Positions 25,666-34,677 are shown, counted from the first letter of the stretch. The stretch: 57,196 bases of DNA from an uncultured Clostridium sp. (GCA_930980855.1 CAKNIZ010000008.1:1-57196); one strand, 5' to 3'. The notes: generated by a model not told the origin, from the letters alone. Numbers and translations are program-made.

Positions 25666-26333
25666 TTTAATATGTATCCTTGTCCTCTCCTTGTTTCAAT
25701 TATATCTTTCAAATCAATTTCTTCTAATTTAGTTCTTAATCTCTTCATGTTTACAGTAAGAGTATTATCATCTATAAAACTTTCACTGTCCCATAAATAA
25801 TTAATTATTTCTTCTCTTGAAACAATTTGTCCTCTCTTAGAGATCAAAAAGTACAAGATTTTAAGTTCATTTTTTGTAAGTTCTATTTCTTTTCTATCTT
25901 TTTCTATTATGCTTTTTGACATATTTAAAATAAAATCATTACAATCAATTTTATTTTGATTGGTTTCTGTTATTTTACTTCTTTTTAATAATCCATTAAT
26001 TTTAGCTAGCAAAATCTGTATATTGAAGGGCTTAGTTACATACTGGTCAGCTCCATAGTTTAAACTCATTAGCTCATCTAATTCATTGTCTTTGCTAGTA
26101 ATCATTATAATTGGCACATTTGATACTTTTCTTATTTCTCTCAAAATATATTCTCCATCAATGTTGGGTAAATTAATATCAAGCAAAATTAAATCTGAAT
26201 TCTTTTCCAGACATTCTTTTACTGGATTTTCAAAGCTTTCTAAACTTACCGCTTGATATCCATTTTTATTTAAAAATATTTCTAATTCTTTTCTTAATTT
26301 TTCGTCATCTTCTACTATTAAAATCTTTGACAT
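25662..26333 (-). CDS. BceR-like response regulator (OmpR family)
   Basis: A 223-aa regulator: 'LIVEDDEKL', phospho-Asp in 'LILLDINLPNIDG', 'IMITSKD', 'DQYVTKPFNIQILLAKI', winged helix 'LTKNELKILYFLI' and 'ETRRGQGYIL'. ATG 26333 follows AAAGGAG; the upstream ATG at 26354 lacks a site. It pairs with the kinase at 24652 and probably activates the bceAB-like genes. Confidence 0.9.
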   Translation of the reverse strand: MSKILIVEDDEKLRKELEIFLNKNGYQAVSLESFENPVKECLEKNSDLILLDINLPNIDGEYILREIRKVSNVPIIMITSKDNELDELMSLNYGADQYVTKPFNIQILLAKINGLLKRSKITETNQNKIDCNDFILNMSKSIIEKDRKEIELTKNELKILYFLISKRGQIVSREEIINYLWDSESFIDDNTLTVNMKRLRTKLEEIDLKDIIETRRGQGYILK

Positions 26334-26360
26334 CCTTGCTCCTTTCAAATGCAATGGGAG

Positions 26361-27143
26361 TTATACTCCCATTGTCATTGTCTCTGGAAGCGTTGAACCT
26401 CCATCTATTACTATTCCTTGAGCTGTTATATATGAGCTTTCATCACTTGCTAAAAATGCAGCAAGTTCTCCTAATTCTTCAATAGTTCCTAACCTTTTCA
26501 TTGGTATTCCTTTGGCAATACCATCTACAACTGCTTGTGGATTACTTGAATCTGTTTCATTAGCCATTCCTTCTACCATTGGTGTCATTATATATCCAGG
26601 TAATATTGCATTTACTCTTATTCCATCTTCAACTAGCTCAGCTGCTAAAGATTTTGTAAATCCTAATATTGCAGCTTTAGTTGTAGCATAAGCTACTTCT
26701 CCACTATCTGCTACCATTGGTCCTGTTACACTTGACAAATTAACGATTGAACCTTTTTTCATAAAAGGCAGACATGCTTTTGTAACATTCCATGTTCCTT
26801 TTATGTTTATATCAAAATGGAAATCTCTAAGTGAATCTTCCATATTCATAAACTTTTCTAATCTGCATACTCCTGCATTGTTAACTATTATGTCTATTCT
26901 TCCGTATTTATTAGCAATATCCTCAGCTGCTTCTTTTACTTTTTGAAAATCTCTAATGTCTACATTATATCCTAGTACATCTTGTCCTTCATTTTTAAGA
27001 TTTTGTATTGTTTCTGTTAATTTTTCTGCATAATCTAATATGGCAACTTTCGCTCCATATTTTAAAAATACCTTAACTATTCCTAAACCATTTCCCATGG
27101 CTCCACCTGTAACTACAGCTACTTTTCCTTCCAATTTCTTCAT
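26361..27143 (-). CDS. Short-chain dehydrogenase/reductase
   Basis: A 260-aa classical SDR: nucleotide-binding 'VVTGGAMGNGLG', 'NNAGV', catalytic Ser in 'IVNLSSVTG' and Tyr-Lys in 'VAYATTKAAIL', and C-terminal 'AQGIVIDGGSTLPE'. NAD(P)-dependent oxidation or reduction of a small alcohol or ketone; the substrate is unknown. ATG 27143 follows GAGGAGG. It is 30 bases after the flavin-reductase gene and probably co-transcribed with it. Confidence 0.88.
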   Translation of the reverse strand: MKKLEGKVAVVTGGAMGNGLGIVKVFLKYGAKVAILDYAEKLTETIQNLKNEGQDVLGYNVDIRDFQKVKEAAEDIANKYGRIDIIVNNAGVCRLEKFMNMEDSLRDFHFDINIKGTWNVTKACLPFMKKGSIVNLSSVTGPMVADSGEVAYATTKAAILGFTKSLAAELVEDGIRVNAILPGYIMTPMVEGMANETDSSNPQAVVDGIAKGIPMKRLGTIEELGELAAFLASDESSYITAQGIVIDGGSTLPETMTMGV

Positions 27144-27173
27144 AATTATTTTCCTCCTCAATTTTATAATATT

Positions 27174-27680
27174 TTACACAGCAAATGATGATGCTTTAGG
27201 CGGTGTTTTTCCCTTAACAACATTGTGATAATAGTCATAAGTCATTACTGGTTTATTTGAAATAACCTCAGCTTCATTTGCCTCTAGGACAAATATAGTA
27301 TGAGTTGTTAAATCTATTTCATTTATTACACTTGCCTCTATGTATGAAACTGCTTTTTCTGTGATTACTGGTATATTATTATTGCCAATTTTATATTCCG
27401 TATTTTCTAATTTATTGTAATCTTTACTACTTCTAAATCCAAATTTTCCAATCAAAAGCATATCTGCTTCTTCAGATAGAACTGAAAGATTTACTTTTTT
27501 TGATTTTTTCATTGTAATATTTGTGTCATTTTCTTTATTCACTATAACTATTAATTTAGGTTTTTCCTCTGGAGTCGCTTGAACTACTGTATTTACTATG
27601 CATCCAGCAAAATGGTCTTCATATTCTGTTGATATTATATACAGTCCATATGTTAAATTTGAAAATACATTTTTATTCAT
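27174..27680 (-). CDS. Flavin reductase-like FMN-binding protein, rubredoxin domain absent
   Basis: A 168-aa protein with the flavin-reductase split-barrel pattern ('SNLTYGLYIISTEYEDHFAG', 'VNTVVQATPEEKPKLIVIV', 'GKFGFRSSKDYNKLE') as in clostridial flavoredoxin/high-molecular-weight rubredoxins. It ends at 'VKGKTPPKASS', which is where those proteins usually continue into a rubredoxin domain. No second domain is encoded downstream. ATG 27680 is preceded by GGTGGAGAAA. It may transfer electrons from NAD(P)H to a partner, perhaps the adjacent SDR's pathway. Confidence 0.78.
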   Translation of the reverse strand: MNKNVFSNLTYGLYIISTEYEDHFAGCIVNTVVQATPEEKPKLIVIVNKENDTNITMKKSKKVNLSVLSEEADMLLIGKFGFRSSKDYNKLENTEYKIGNNNIPVITEKAVSYIEASVINEIDLTTHTIFVLEANEAEVISNKPVMTYDYYHNVVKGKTPPKASSFAV

Positions 27681-27812
27681 TTTCTCCACCCTTTCTTTGT
27701 TATTTATAGTATTTATATCATAAGCAAATAATTTTAGCAATAATATTATAAGTTAAATTTCGGGATTTTTTAAAAGGTGTTACAATTCGCAACTTGTTAT
27801 TAATTTAATAAA

Positions 27813-27928
27813 ATTGTATATTTGAAACTTTAAAGTTCCGCGCAAGCGTTCAAACGAGCTAAAGGGACTTTAGCGATGTGCATTTGGAGCAAAGCTCCTG
27901 CAAGGAACAAAAAGTTCAAATATACAAT
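27813..27928 (+). repeat. Family B palindromic element, copy B4 (long form, 116 bp)
   Basis: ATTGTATATTTGAAAC... with core CGCGCAAGCGTTCAAACGAG and a variant inner hairpin, ending AAATATACAAT. The flank GTTATTAATTTAATAAA is shared, inverted, with the right side of B3, so the repeated unit can be longer than the ATTGTAT ends. Confidence 0.85.
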
Positions 27929-27937
27929 TTTAAAAAA

Positions 27938-27979
27938 TTACGTCCGACAGCAATGAACAAAAAATCTTTAATATACATT
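27938..27979 (+). repeat. Partial family B element (3' part, short form)
   Basis: ACGTCCGACAGCAATGAACA followed by AAAAAATCTTTAATATACATT matches the right half of B2/B7 and directly follows B4; the left half is missing. Confidence 0.7.
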
Positions 27980-28006
27980 TATGGATGTGCGTTTAATAAA
28001 ATTGTA

Positions 28007-28555
28007 TTACATATCAGTCTCATCATATTCCACATCGTAATTATTATCTTTTTTCACTTCTGTAACAGTTCCAGTTGGTGTAGTTGTTATCTTTACTTGG
28101 CTATTTCCACCATTTTTCATAGCTTCTTTTTCTAGTTTGCTTAATTTCATTCCGTTCATAGTTTTTCCAAGCATTTCGCTTAATTTGTCAGCTAAATCTG
28201 GCACTAAATCTAATAATTTATCAATTGAAGAAGAATGTTCTACAGGTAATAATTTTACTCCACTTGTTTGAACTACTATAAATGCAATTGGTGAAATACT
28301 TACACCTGCACCTGAACCACCTCCAAAAGGTAATCTCTCTTTTGGTGGTACTTCTTCTTTTTTAGGAGCATCTGTTGTTTTTCCGTTAAACTCACTTCCT
28401 CCTGCCGCAAAGCCAAAGTTAACTTTAGATATTGGAATTATAACCACATTATTAGATGTTTGTATTGGGTCACCTACAATTGTATTAACATCCACCATTT
28501 CTTTTATACTATTCATTGCGGTATTCATTAAGCCCTCTATTGGATATTCACTCAT
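28007..28555 (-). CDS. ytfJ: YtfJ/GerW-family sporulation protein
   Basis: A 182-aa protein of the GerW/YtfJ family. Landmarks: 'EYPIEGLMNTAMNSIKEMVD', 'VGDPI', 'IPISKVNFGFAAGGSEF', 'LPFGGGSGAGVSISPIAFIV' and 'GVKLLPVEHSSS'. In Bacillus, the family is made in spores and is needed for normal germination. Its C-terminal tail is charged and unusual in length. It overlaps the DUF2953 gene by 4 bases, an arrangement that is standard for this family in Clostridia. Confidence 0.88.
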   Translation of the reverse strand: MSEYPIEGLMNTAMNSIKEMVDVNTIVGDPIQTSNNVVIIPISKVNFGFAAGGSEFNGKTTDAPKKEEVPPKERLPFGGGSGAGVSISPIAFIVVQTSGVKLLPVEHSSSIDKLLDLVPDLADKLSEMLGKTMNGMKLSKLEKEAMKNGGNSQVKITTTPTGTVTEVKKDNNYDVEYDETDM

Positions 28556-29181
28556 TTTTTATTTTCCTCCTTCTTACATATTACATTTATAATATGTACT
28601 AATTTTATTGTTATTATGCAACTAAACTGTAAAAAAAATACATTTTTATCTAAATAAACTGGTTCCACTTTATAGTGATAGTTTTCCAATTCATTATTAG
28701 CTACATAAGGAAGAAATATTCCAATTGATATATTAATAATAGAGCTAGCAATAGCTGTAAATGCAGCATTATCTGTTCCTAGTAGCATATCCAAGTTTGT
28801 TTTCTCTAAATTTATTTTTGGTAACAATTGTTTTGAAAATTGTTTAGCCTTTTTCTTATCCTGCTCTATATCTTTATGTTTTCTTATTTCTTTATCGTAT
28901 TGTTTTAATAAAAAATTTTTTACTTTTTGATTATTTAATTTTAAAACAAATATTGGTATCTTGTTTAGAAATTTTATCTGTATTTTTAACTTAAAAGAAA
29001 TATAATCTAAAACTTCTATTTTCTTTCTTTCATCTTTTTCTTTTATAATAATTTCAAATATATTTTGAACATTATCTAAGTCATTTATCGTCATATCTTT
29101 GATTGTAATTGATATATTTGACATTAACAATATTATTAAAATTGCAATTAGTATCATTAATACACAAAGAAAAACTATCAC
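28552..29181 (-). CDS. DUF2953 membrane protein
   Basis: A 209-aa protein with an N-terminal helix (about residues 2-22) and a C-terminal segment resembling DUF2953 ('NAAFTAIASSIINISIGIFL' and 'YHYKVEPVYLD'). DUF2953 proteins sit beside ytfJ in spore formers, probably in the forespore envelope. Function is unproven. Confidence 0.72.
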   Translation of the reverse strand: MIVFLCVLMILIAILIILLMSNISITIKDMTINDLDNVQNIFEIIIKEKDERKKIEVLDYISFKLKIQIKFLNKIPIFVLKLNNQKVKNFLLKQYDKEIRKHKDIEQDKKKAKQFSKQLLPKINLEKTNLDMLLGTDNAAFTAIASSIINISIGIFLPYVANNELENYHYKVEPVYLDKNVFFLQFSCIITIKLVHIINVICKKEENKK

Positions 29182-29231
29182 AAAAAGTTCCTCCTTTTTG
29201 TAATAGTTTTTCCAATTATTTACTATTTATG

Positions 29232-29996
29232 CTAACTATTATGATTTTTTATTTTTTTATCAACTTTAATTTCTCCAAATAACTCTTCTTGATTTGTTTC
29301 TACTTTGTTTCTTCTTGACATTTCTAATAGTCCAGAGAAAGCTGTTACAACCTCCTGTGGCTTACATTTCTTTAATGAAAACAGCCTATTAAACACAAAA
29401 GTTTTATTCCTAATTAATTCTTTAAACATAGTTTTTACTGTTTCTCCAACAGTATAATTTTCAATAATTGCAATCTTTTCGATATTTTTTGCATTTTTAT
29501 TTAACTTAGATGTATTTTTATCTAAAACCTTTTTATATATTTCTGCTAAATCACTACTAGTATACTTTACTTCTACTTCTGTCTGCTTAGGAATTTCTAT
29601 ATATTCAGCCATTCTAAAAACTCTTTTATTATTTGCATTATACAATTCTCTAAATTTATTAGTTATTTCTTTATACTGCTTATATTCTATAATTCTTTGT
29701 ATTAATTCTTCTTCTGATAACATTTCCTCTTCTGTTTCTTGTCTAGGTAAAAGCTTTTTAGACTTTAGGTATAAAAGGTTTGATGCCATTATTAAAAATT
29801 CGCTAGTAACTTCTAAATCCATTTCTTCCATTGCATTAATATATGCAATATATTGGTCAGTAATTTCACTTAATGAAATGTCATAAATATCCATTTTGTT
29901 AACATCAATCAAATGGCATAACAAGTCAAGAGGACCTTCAAAGTTCTCTGTCTTTATTTTGTATTTATTTATTTCTAGTGTAAATACATTTTGCAT
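29232..29996 (-). CDS. scpA: Segregation and condensation protein A (kleisin)
   Basis: A 254-aa ScpA kleisin that joins SMC heads in the chromosome condensation complex. 'NFEGPLDLLCHLIDVNKMDI' is the diagnostic N-terminal SMC-neck-binding region; 'YLKSKKLLPR' and the C-terminal winged helix 'VVTAFSGLLEMSRRNKVET' follow. scpB, usually adjacent, is not in the window. It is 1 base upstream of the recX-scpA junction, so it belongs to the recA-recX-scpA transcript. Confidence 0.92.
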   Translation of the reverse strand: MQNVFTLEINKYKIKTENFEGPLDLLCHLIDVNKMDIYDISLSEITDQYIAYINAMEEMDLEVTSEFLIMASNLLYLKSKKLLPRQETEEEMLSEEELIQRIIEYKQYKEITNKFRELYNANNKRVFRMAEYIEIPKQTEVEVKYTSSDLAEIYKKVLDKNTSKLNKNAKNIEKIAIIENYTVGETVKTMFKELIRNKTFVFNRLFSLKKCKPQEVVTAFSGLLEMSRRNKVETNQEELFGEIKVDKKIKNHNS

Positions 29997-29997
29997 A

Positions 29998-30432
29998 TTA
30001 TATTGCCTCTCTTATGCTTTCTTCTTTATATCCTTTTTTCATCAAATACATTTTTAAATCTTGTTTCTCTAGATTTGACTTTTTCACAGCTATTTTCTTA
30101 GCTGATTTTATTTCATATTCCATTAAAATATCATAATTTTCAGATATATAATCCTCTATAATATCATTTTTTACACCTTTTGACATTAACTTATATTTAA
30201 TTTCTTTTATGGATAAGTTATTAAGCGCCATAAACTCATTTATGGCTCTTAATACATATTTAGAATCATCTATATATCCAATTTCTTTTAATTCTTCTAT
30301 TACATCATCTAGTAAATTTTCCTCTATTGTTTTTGTAAACTTATTTCGTATTTCATATTCTGTTCTTTTTTTATAACATACATACTTTAATACTTTAGTT
30401 TTTGCTTCATCAAATTCCTCTATTGAATACAT
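29998..30432 (-). CDS. recX: Regulatory protein RecX
   Basis: A 144-aa all-helical RecX with tandem three-helix repeats ('RTEYEIRNKF', 'YIDDSKYVLRAINE', 'LKMYLMKKGYKEESIREAI'). RecX binds RecA filaments and tunes strand exchange. It is shorter than typical (150-270 aa). It lies 11 bases after recA. Confidence 0.88.
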   Translation of the reverse strand: MYSIEEFDEAKTKVLKYVCYKKRTEYEIRNKFTKTIEENLLDDVIEELKEIGYIDDSKYVLRAINEFMALNNLSIKEIKYKLMSKGVKNDIIEDYISENYDILMEYEIKSAKKIAVKKSNLEKQDLKMYLMKKGYKEESIREAI

Positions 30433-30443
30433 TTTTATATTTC

Positions 30444-31529
30444 CTATTCTTCATCATCGAATTCATTATCTTCTGGTTCTATATCTTGTTCTTCATCAAC
30501 AACTTCTTCTCCTAGGCTTTGTTCAAATGCTTCATCAAAGTTCTTTCTTATTTTGTCTTCAACTTCTTGCATAATTTCTGGATTATCTTCTAAGTATTTT
30601 TTAGCATTTTCTCTACCTTGGCCAATTCTATTTCCATTATATCCAAACCATGAACCACTCTTATCAATAAGTCCAAGATTTATACCTAAATCAAGTATGT
30701 TTCCAGATTTAGAAATTCCTTTTCCATAAACAATATCAAATTCCGCTTCTCTAAAAGGTGGAGCAACTTTATTTTTTACTACTTTTACTCTTACTCTATT
30801 TCCAACAACATCTCCGTCTTGTTTAATATTTTCTACTTTTCTTATATCCATTCTTACTGAAGCATAGAATTTTAATGCTCTTCCTCCTGGCGTAGTTTCA
30901 GGATTTCCAAACATAATTCCTACTTTTTCTCTTAATTGGTTAATAAATACTATTACACTATTAGATTTATTTATAACACCAGCTAATTTTCTTAGAGCTT
31001 GTGACATAAGTCTTGCTTGAAGACCTACATGTGCATCACCCATATCGCCATCAATTTCAGCTTTTGGAACTAGCGCTGCTACAGAGTCAACTACTATAAT
31101 GTCAATAGCTCCACTTCTAACTAAAGCTTCTGCTATCTCTAGTGCTTGCTCTCCTGTATCTGGTTGAGATACTATTAAATTATCTATATCTACTCCTAAA
31201 TGTTTTGCATAAACTGGGTCTAAGGCATGTTCTGCGTCAATAAATGCTGCTTCTCCACCTTTTTTCTGAGCTTCTGCAATCATATGAAGTGCTAATGTTG
31301 TTTTTCCAGATGACTCTGGTCCATATACTTCTATAATTCTTCCTTTTGGAATTCCACCTATTCCTAAAGCTATATCCAAACTTAAAGCTCCTGTTGGTAT
31401 TGCTTCAACATTCATTGCTTTAAATTCTCCTAATTTCATAACTGAACCTTTTCCAAATTGTTTTTCTATTTGTCCAAGTGCTGCTTCTAGCGCTTTTTGT
31501 CTTTCTGTGTTTCCTTTTTCTGTATTCAT
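30444..31529 (-). CDS. recA: Recombinase RecA
   Basis: A 361-aa RecA: Walker A 'GPESSGKTT', Walker B '[14 protein letters not shown]', loop L1 '[12 protein letters not shown]', '[20 protein letters not shown]' at loop L2 and the acidic C-terminal tail. It catalyses strand exchange and LexA self-cleavage. ATG 31529 follows AGGAGG. A sigma-A promoter with LexA-like boxes is upstream. Confidence 0.97.
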   Translation of the reverse strand: MNTEKGNTERQKALEAALGQIEKQFGKGSVMKLGEFKAMNVEAIPTGALSLDIALGIGGIPKGRIIEVYGPESSGKTTLALHMIAEAQKKGGEAAFIDAEHALDPVYAKHLGVDIDNLIVSQPDTGEQALEIAEALVRSGAIDIIVVDSVAALVPKAEIDGDMGDAHVGLQARLMSQALRKLAGVINKSNSVIVFINQLREKVGIMFGNPETTPGGRALKFYASVRMDIRKVENIKQDGDVVGNRVRVKVVKNKVAPPFREAEFDIVYGKGISKSGNILDLGINLGLIDKSGSWFGYNGNRIGQGRENAKKYLEDNPEIMQEVEDKIRKNFDEAFEQSLGEEVVDEEQDIEPEDNEFDDEE

Positions 31530-31544
31530 AATTTCCTCCTAATT

Positions 31545-31618
31545 AAACATTTGTTTGTACGACATTTATTATATACTAAAAAAAATATTTGTCAATACTT
31601 TTTGCGAACATTTTTTCG
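31545..31618 (-). promoter_or_regulatory. recA promoter with LexA-like SOS boxes
   Basis: On the minus strand: TTGACA (31595-31590), 16 bases, TATAAT (31573-31568). A box CGAAAAAATGTTCG (31618-31605) sits just upstream of the -35; it differs at two positions from the Firmicutes SOS palindrome CGAACATATGTTCG. A weaker palindrome AAACAAATGTTT (31556-31545) lies downstream of the -10. LexA control is inferred. Confidence 0.7.
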
Positions 31619-31646
31619 TATTTTTATTTTTAAATTTTTTATTATA

Positions 31647-31787
31647 ATTGTATATTATATGAGTTAGTGTTTCCGCGTAAGCGTTCAAACGAGCTGGGAG
31701 ATCCCCAGCGAAGTGCGTTTGGAGCTGGCAAATTCGTAGAATTTGAACAGCGACCGCAAGGAAACACAAAATCATATAATATACAAC
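31647..31787 (+). repeat. Family B palindromic element, copy B5 (long form, 141 bp)
   Basis: Ends ATTGTATATTATATGA and TCATATAATATACAA. Inner arms GTGTTTCC and GGAAACAC pair fully, whereas in B8 the corresponding pair is GTTCC and GGAAC. The core contains GCGTTCAAACGAGCTGGG and CCAGCGAAGTGCGTTTGGAG. A second TATAATATACAATTTTA copy of the right end follows to 31806. Confidence 0.85.
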
Positions 31788-31824
31788 TTATATAATATAC
31801 AATTTTATAACAAATTTCCCAAAA

Positions 31825-33393
31825 TTATTGTTGCCTAAACCACTCATTAAAATTAGCAAAAACATTATAGCTATTTGGTGCAAAATTTCCACCAACATTA
31901 GCATTCAATAGCAAAGTGTTCTTATCTCTATAAAGTCCAATATAAGGGACATCATTATTTACAGTCTTTTGAATATTCTCATAATTATCTAATGAACCAA
32001 GTTTAGATTTTACGTCTTCATTATTATAATTAGCAATATTTCCATCTCCATAAAAATATGTCAAATCTGGATTTATAGAATTTGTAACTCCAGTAAGTAT
32101 CATCTGATAATTTTTCTCATTAAGATATTCATGATATCTTTCATTACTTACTGCCGAAATATTTACTGTAATTCCAATAGTTCCTAATTGCCTTTTAATT
32201 TCGTTTGCAACATTCATTCTGTCTTGGTTATCTTTATCTACAACTAAAGATAGTGTAAGACGTCTAACATAACCATCAATATTTTTTTGCCATCTATTAT
32301 TTTTATATACCCAACCAGCCTGTTCTAATATAGTTCTTGCACTATCCTGGTTATATCCAATTTCGCCTTCTGATGAGTGCAAATAGCTTCCATAATCAAT
32401 AGGCGAATTAGCAACATAACAATTATTTGAAAAGACTGTTGCAATTAATGTATTTTTATCTATAGCATAATTAATAGCTTGTCTAACTGCTTTATCTTGC
32501 AAAATAACATCTTGGCAATTCAAACTTATAAAATCATAATTTCTTCCATCATATTCCTTTTTGTTATATCCCATTGTTCCTATATGTTCAGTATAGCTTG
32601 TACTAGCTGTATTTATTATATCTATATTATCTAGCTTAAAACTATTATAAATTTCTCCCATTGAACCATATCTTTTTATTGTTATAGATTGTGCTTTAGG
32701 TGTTTTATCTTTTATATATCTCCATCTATCATTTCTTGTAAGTAAAATAGTATTATCATCTATACTTGCAATTTTGTACATTCCTGTACCTATTGGTATT
32801 TTATTTGTTTTTACAAAATCTTCATTTAAATAATACATACTTGGTAGGATTGGAAAAGTAAGATTATATTCAAAAAATGGAACTGCCCTTGAAAGATTAA
32901 TAATAACAGTTTGTGTATCTGGTATTTCAACACTTGCAATATCTTGAACATTTGCAGAATAAACTGTATTTCTTTCTTTTAATTTATTTATTGTAAATTC
33001 CACATCTTTTGCAATTAAACTACTTCCATCTTGCCATTTTATGTTATTATCTAATTTGATTTCATATTTTACATCACTAACTTTTGTACATGATGTTGCT
33101 AAACACATTTCTGTTCTATAGTCTGGCGTTATATTTACTAGTGGTTCAAATATTAGTTTACTTATGTTAATAATTTCTTTATTATTAGTTAAAAGCGGAT
33201 TCATAGTATCATAGTTCGAAATACCCATAGTCAAATTGTCCAATATTTGCACCGTTTCTTCTATTGTACTATTGTTATTTTCGTTTTCTTCTTTCTCTAC
33301 TATGCTTTGATTATATAAAATATAAATTGCACCAATTATTAAAATAATAATAAATACTATAAAAATATATTTAAAAATATTGTTATTTTTCAT
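31825..33393 (-). CDS. Extracellular solute-binding protein, family 5 (peptide/nickel type)
   Basis: A 522-aa SBP_bac_5 protein: N-terminal membrane helix (about residues 8-27) without a lipobox Cys, 'LTMGISNYDTMNPLL', 'IFEPLVNITPDYRTEM', 'IKWQDGSSLIAKDVEFTINK', 'RQAINYAIDKNTLI' and 'DQDRMNVANEIKRQLGTIGI'. Such proteins capture peptides or similar ligands for an Opp-type importer. No permease or ATPase genes are next to it, and the anchor is a helix instead of a lipid. It may be a stand-alone receptor or share a distant transporter. Confidence 0.85.
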   Translation of the reverse strand: MKNNNIFKYIFIVFIIILIIGAIYILYNQSIVEKEENENNNSTIEETVQILDNLTMGISNYDTMNPLLTNNKEIINISKLIFEPLVNITPDYRTEMCLATSCTKVSDVKYEIKLDNNIKWQDGSSLIAKDVEFTINKLKERNTVYSANVQDIASVEIPDTQTVIINLSRAVPFFEYNLTFPILPSMYYLNEDFVKTNKIPIGTGMYKIASIDDNTILLTRNDRWRYIKDKTPKAQSITIKRYGSMGEIYNSFKLDNIDIINTASTSYTEHIGTMGYNKKEYDGRNYDFISLNCQDVILQDKAVRQAINYAIDKNTLIATVFSNNCYVANSPIDYGSYLHSSEGEIGYNQDSARTILEQAGWVYKNNRWQKNIDGYVRRLTLSLVVDKDNQDRMNVANEIKRQLGTIGITVNISAVSNERYHEYLNEKNYQMILTGVTNSINPDLTYFYGDGNIANYNNEDVKSKLGSLDNYENIQKTVNNDVPYIGLYRDKNTLLLNANVGGNFAPNSYNVFANFNEWFRQQ

Positions 33394-33455
33394 AATTTTG
33401 CTCCTTATTTTCCTACCTATAATATATTAAAAATCTGTTTTTTTCAATAGTTTAG

Positions 33456-33488
33456 AAAAAAATAGGCATGTAATTTTTGTTACACGCC
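33456..33488 (-). terminator. Terminator of spoVS
   Basis: GGCGTGTAA/TTACATGCC hairpin (one G-U) followed on the minus strand by TATTTTTTTC. Confidence 0.75.
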
Positions 33489-33510
33489 CCCTATATTTAT
33501 TTTATATTTT

Positions 33511-33771
33511 CTACCTTGACTCTACAATAAGTCTTATTCCTGTTCTATCCTCACCTTCAACTTCTACTTCAGCAAATGCTGGTATACATACTAGGTCTAC
33601 TCCTGTTGGAGCTACAAAACCTCTTGCTATTGCTACTGCTTTTACAGCTTGATTTAGTGCTCCTGCTCCAATTGCTTGCATTTCTGCCTTTCTTGTTTCC
33701 TTTACCATCCCAGCTATTGCACCTGCTACTGAGTTTGGATTTGATTTTGATGAAATTTTTAAGACTTCCAT
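33511..33771 (-). CDS. spoVS: Stage V sporulation protein S
   Basis: An 86-aa Alba-fold SpoVS: 'VLKISSKSNPNSVAGAIAGM', 'EMQAIGAGALNQAVKAVAIA', 'RGFVAPTGVDLVCIPAFAEV'. It is nearly identical in pattern to Bacillus SpoVS. It is required for stage V sporulation and may bind nucleic acid. AGGAGG-type site upstream. It follows ymdB, as in many Clostridia and Bacilli. Confidence 0.96.
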   Translation of the reverse strand: MEVLKISSKSNPNSVAGAIAGMVKETRKAEMQAIGAGALNQAVKAVAIARGFVAPTGVDLVCIPAFAEVEVEGEDRTGIRLIVESR

Positions 33772-33909
33772 TTTTTCCTCCCTTAATTTAATTTTTTGTT
33801 TGTTTGTAATTACAAGTATAGTTATATTACTTTTAGAGGATAAAGTCTAGTAGTTTCAATGATTTTTTCAATCTTTTCGTCGACATTTTATGACATATTT
33901 TACCATTTA

Positions 33910-34674
33910 TTACAAGTTTATTCTATATATTTCCTTTGTTCGACAATTTTCGTCATCTATTTCAAATATAACACCATTCAAAATGCATTCTCCCATAGCA
34001 AGTTTATATCTTTCTGGAAGAGATGTCACGAATCTTTTTAGAGATGTATCTACGTCCATTCCAATAACTGATTTCTTAGGTCCTGTCATTCCTATATCAG
34101 TTATATAGCCAGTTCCATTTTCTAAGATTTTTTCATCTGCAGTCTGAACATGAGTGTGTGTTCCAAACATTGCTGTAACTCTGCCGTCTACATAATATCC
34201 CATAGCTATCTTTTCAGCTGTTGCTTCAGCATGAAAATCTAATATTTTAATATCTGCATCTATTTTTTTTAATATGTCATCCAAAGTAGTAAATGGATTC
34301 TCAGATAAGATACCCATATCTGTTCTTCCTATTAAATTAATAACTGCTATCTTTTTATTATTTTTTTCAATAATTGTATATCCATGCCCTGGAACACCTC
34401 TTGAATAATTTGCAGGTCTTATAATATTAGGTTTATCTATAAAAGAAAAAATATCTTTTTTGCCCCATGTATGATTTCCCATTGTTATCACATCTATATT
34501 TAATTTATTAAGTTCATGGAAATTCTTTGTTGTCATTCCCATTCCACCAGCCACATTTTCTCCATTTACTATTGTAAAATCTATGTTTTCTGCTTCCTGA
34601 AGATTTGGTAAATCTTTTTTTAATCTTTCTAATCCAGTTTCTCCAACTAAATCTCCAACTGCTAATATTTTCAC
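33910..34674 (-). CDS. ymdB: YmdB-family metallophosphoesterase (cyclic nucleotide phosphodiesterase)
   Basis: A 254-aa TIGR00282 phosphoesterase: 'KILAVGDLVGETGLE' (first metal Asp), 'VNGENVAGGMGMT', 'VITMGNHTWGKKDI' (Asn-His), 'LDFHAEATAEKIAMG' and 'AMFGTHTHVQTADE' (metal His residues). In Bacillus, YmdB hydrolyses 2',3'- and 3',5'-cyclic nucleotides and affects biofilm and sporulation decisions. Its usual neighbours rny and spoVS are here, but the OLE-like RNA and its membrane-protein gene have been placed between rny and ymdB. It lies 3 bases after that membrane-protein gene. Confidence 0.93.
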   Translation of the reverse strand: MKILAVGDLVGETGLERLKKDLPNLQEAENIDFTIVNGENVAGGMGMTTKNFHELNKLNIDVITMGNHTWGKKDIFSFIDKPNIIRPANYSRGVPGHGYTIIEKNNKKIAVINLIGRTDMGILSENPFTTLDDILKKIDADIKILDFHAEATAEKIAMGYYVDGRVTAMFGTHTHVQTADEKILENGTGYITDIGMTGPKKSVIGMDVDTSLKRFVTSLPERYKLAMGECILNGVIFEIDDENCRTKEIYRINL

Positions 34675-34677
34675 TTC

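Noticed and set aside
27938..27979. A complete additional B element after B4
   Set aside because: Only the right half is present; recorded as a partial copy.
31569..31775. 68-codon minus-strand ORF within and beside element B5
   Set aside because: It runs through the recA promoter and the palindromic element, has no ribosome binding site and no family resemblance; the palindrome explains the composition.
33576..33791. Leu-rich plus-strand ORF
   Set aside because: Antisense shadow of spoVS.
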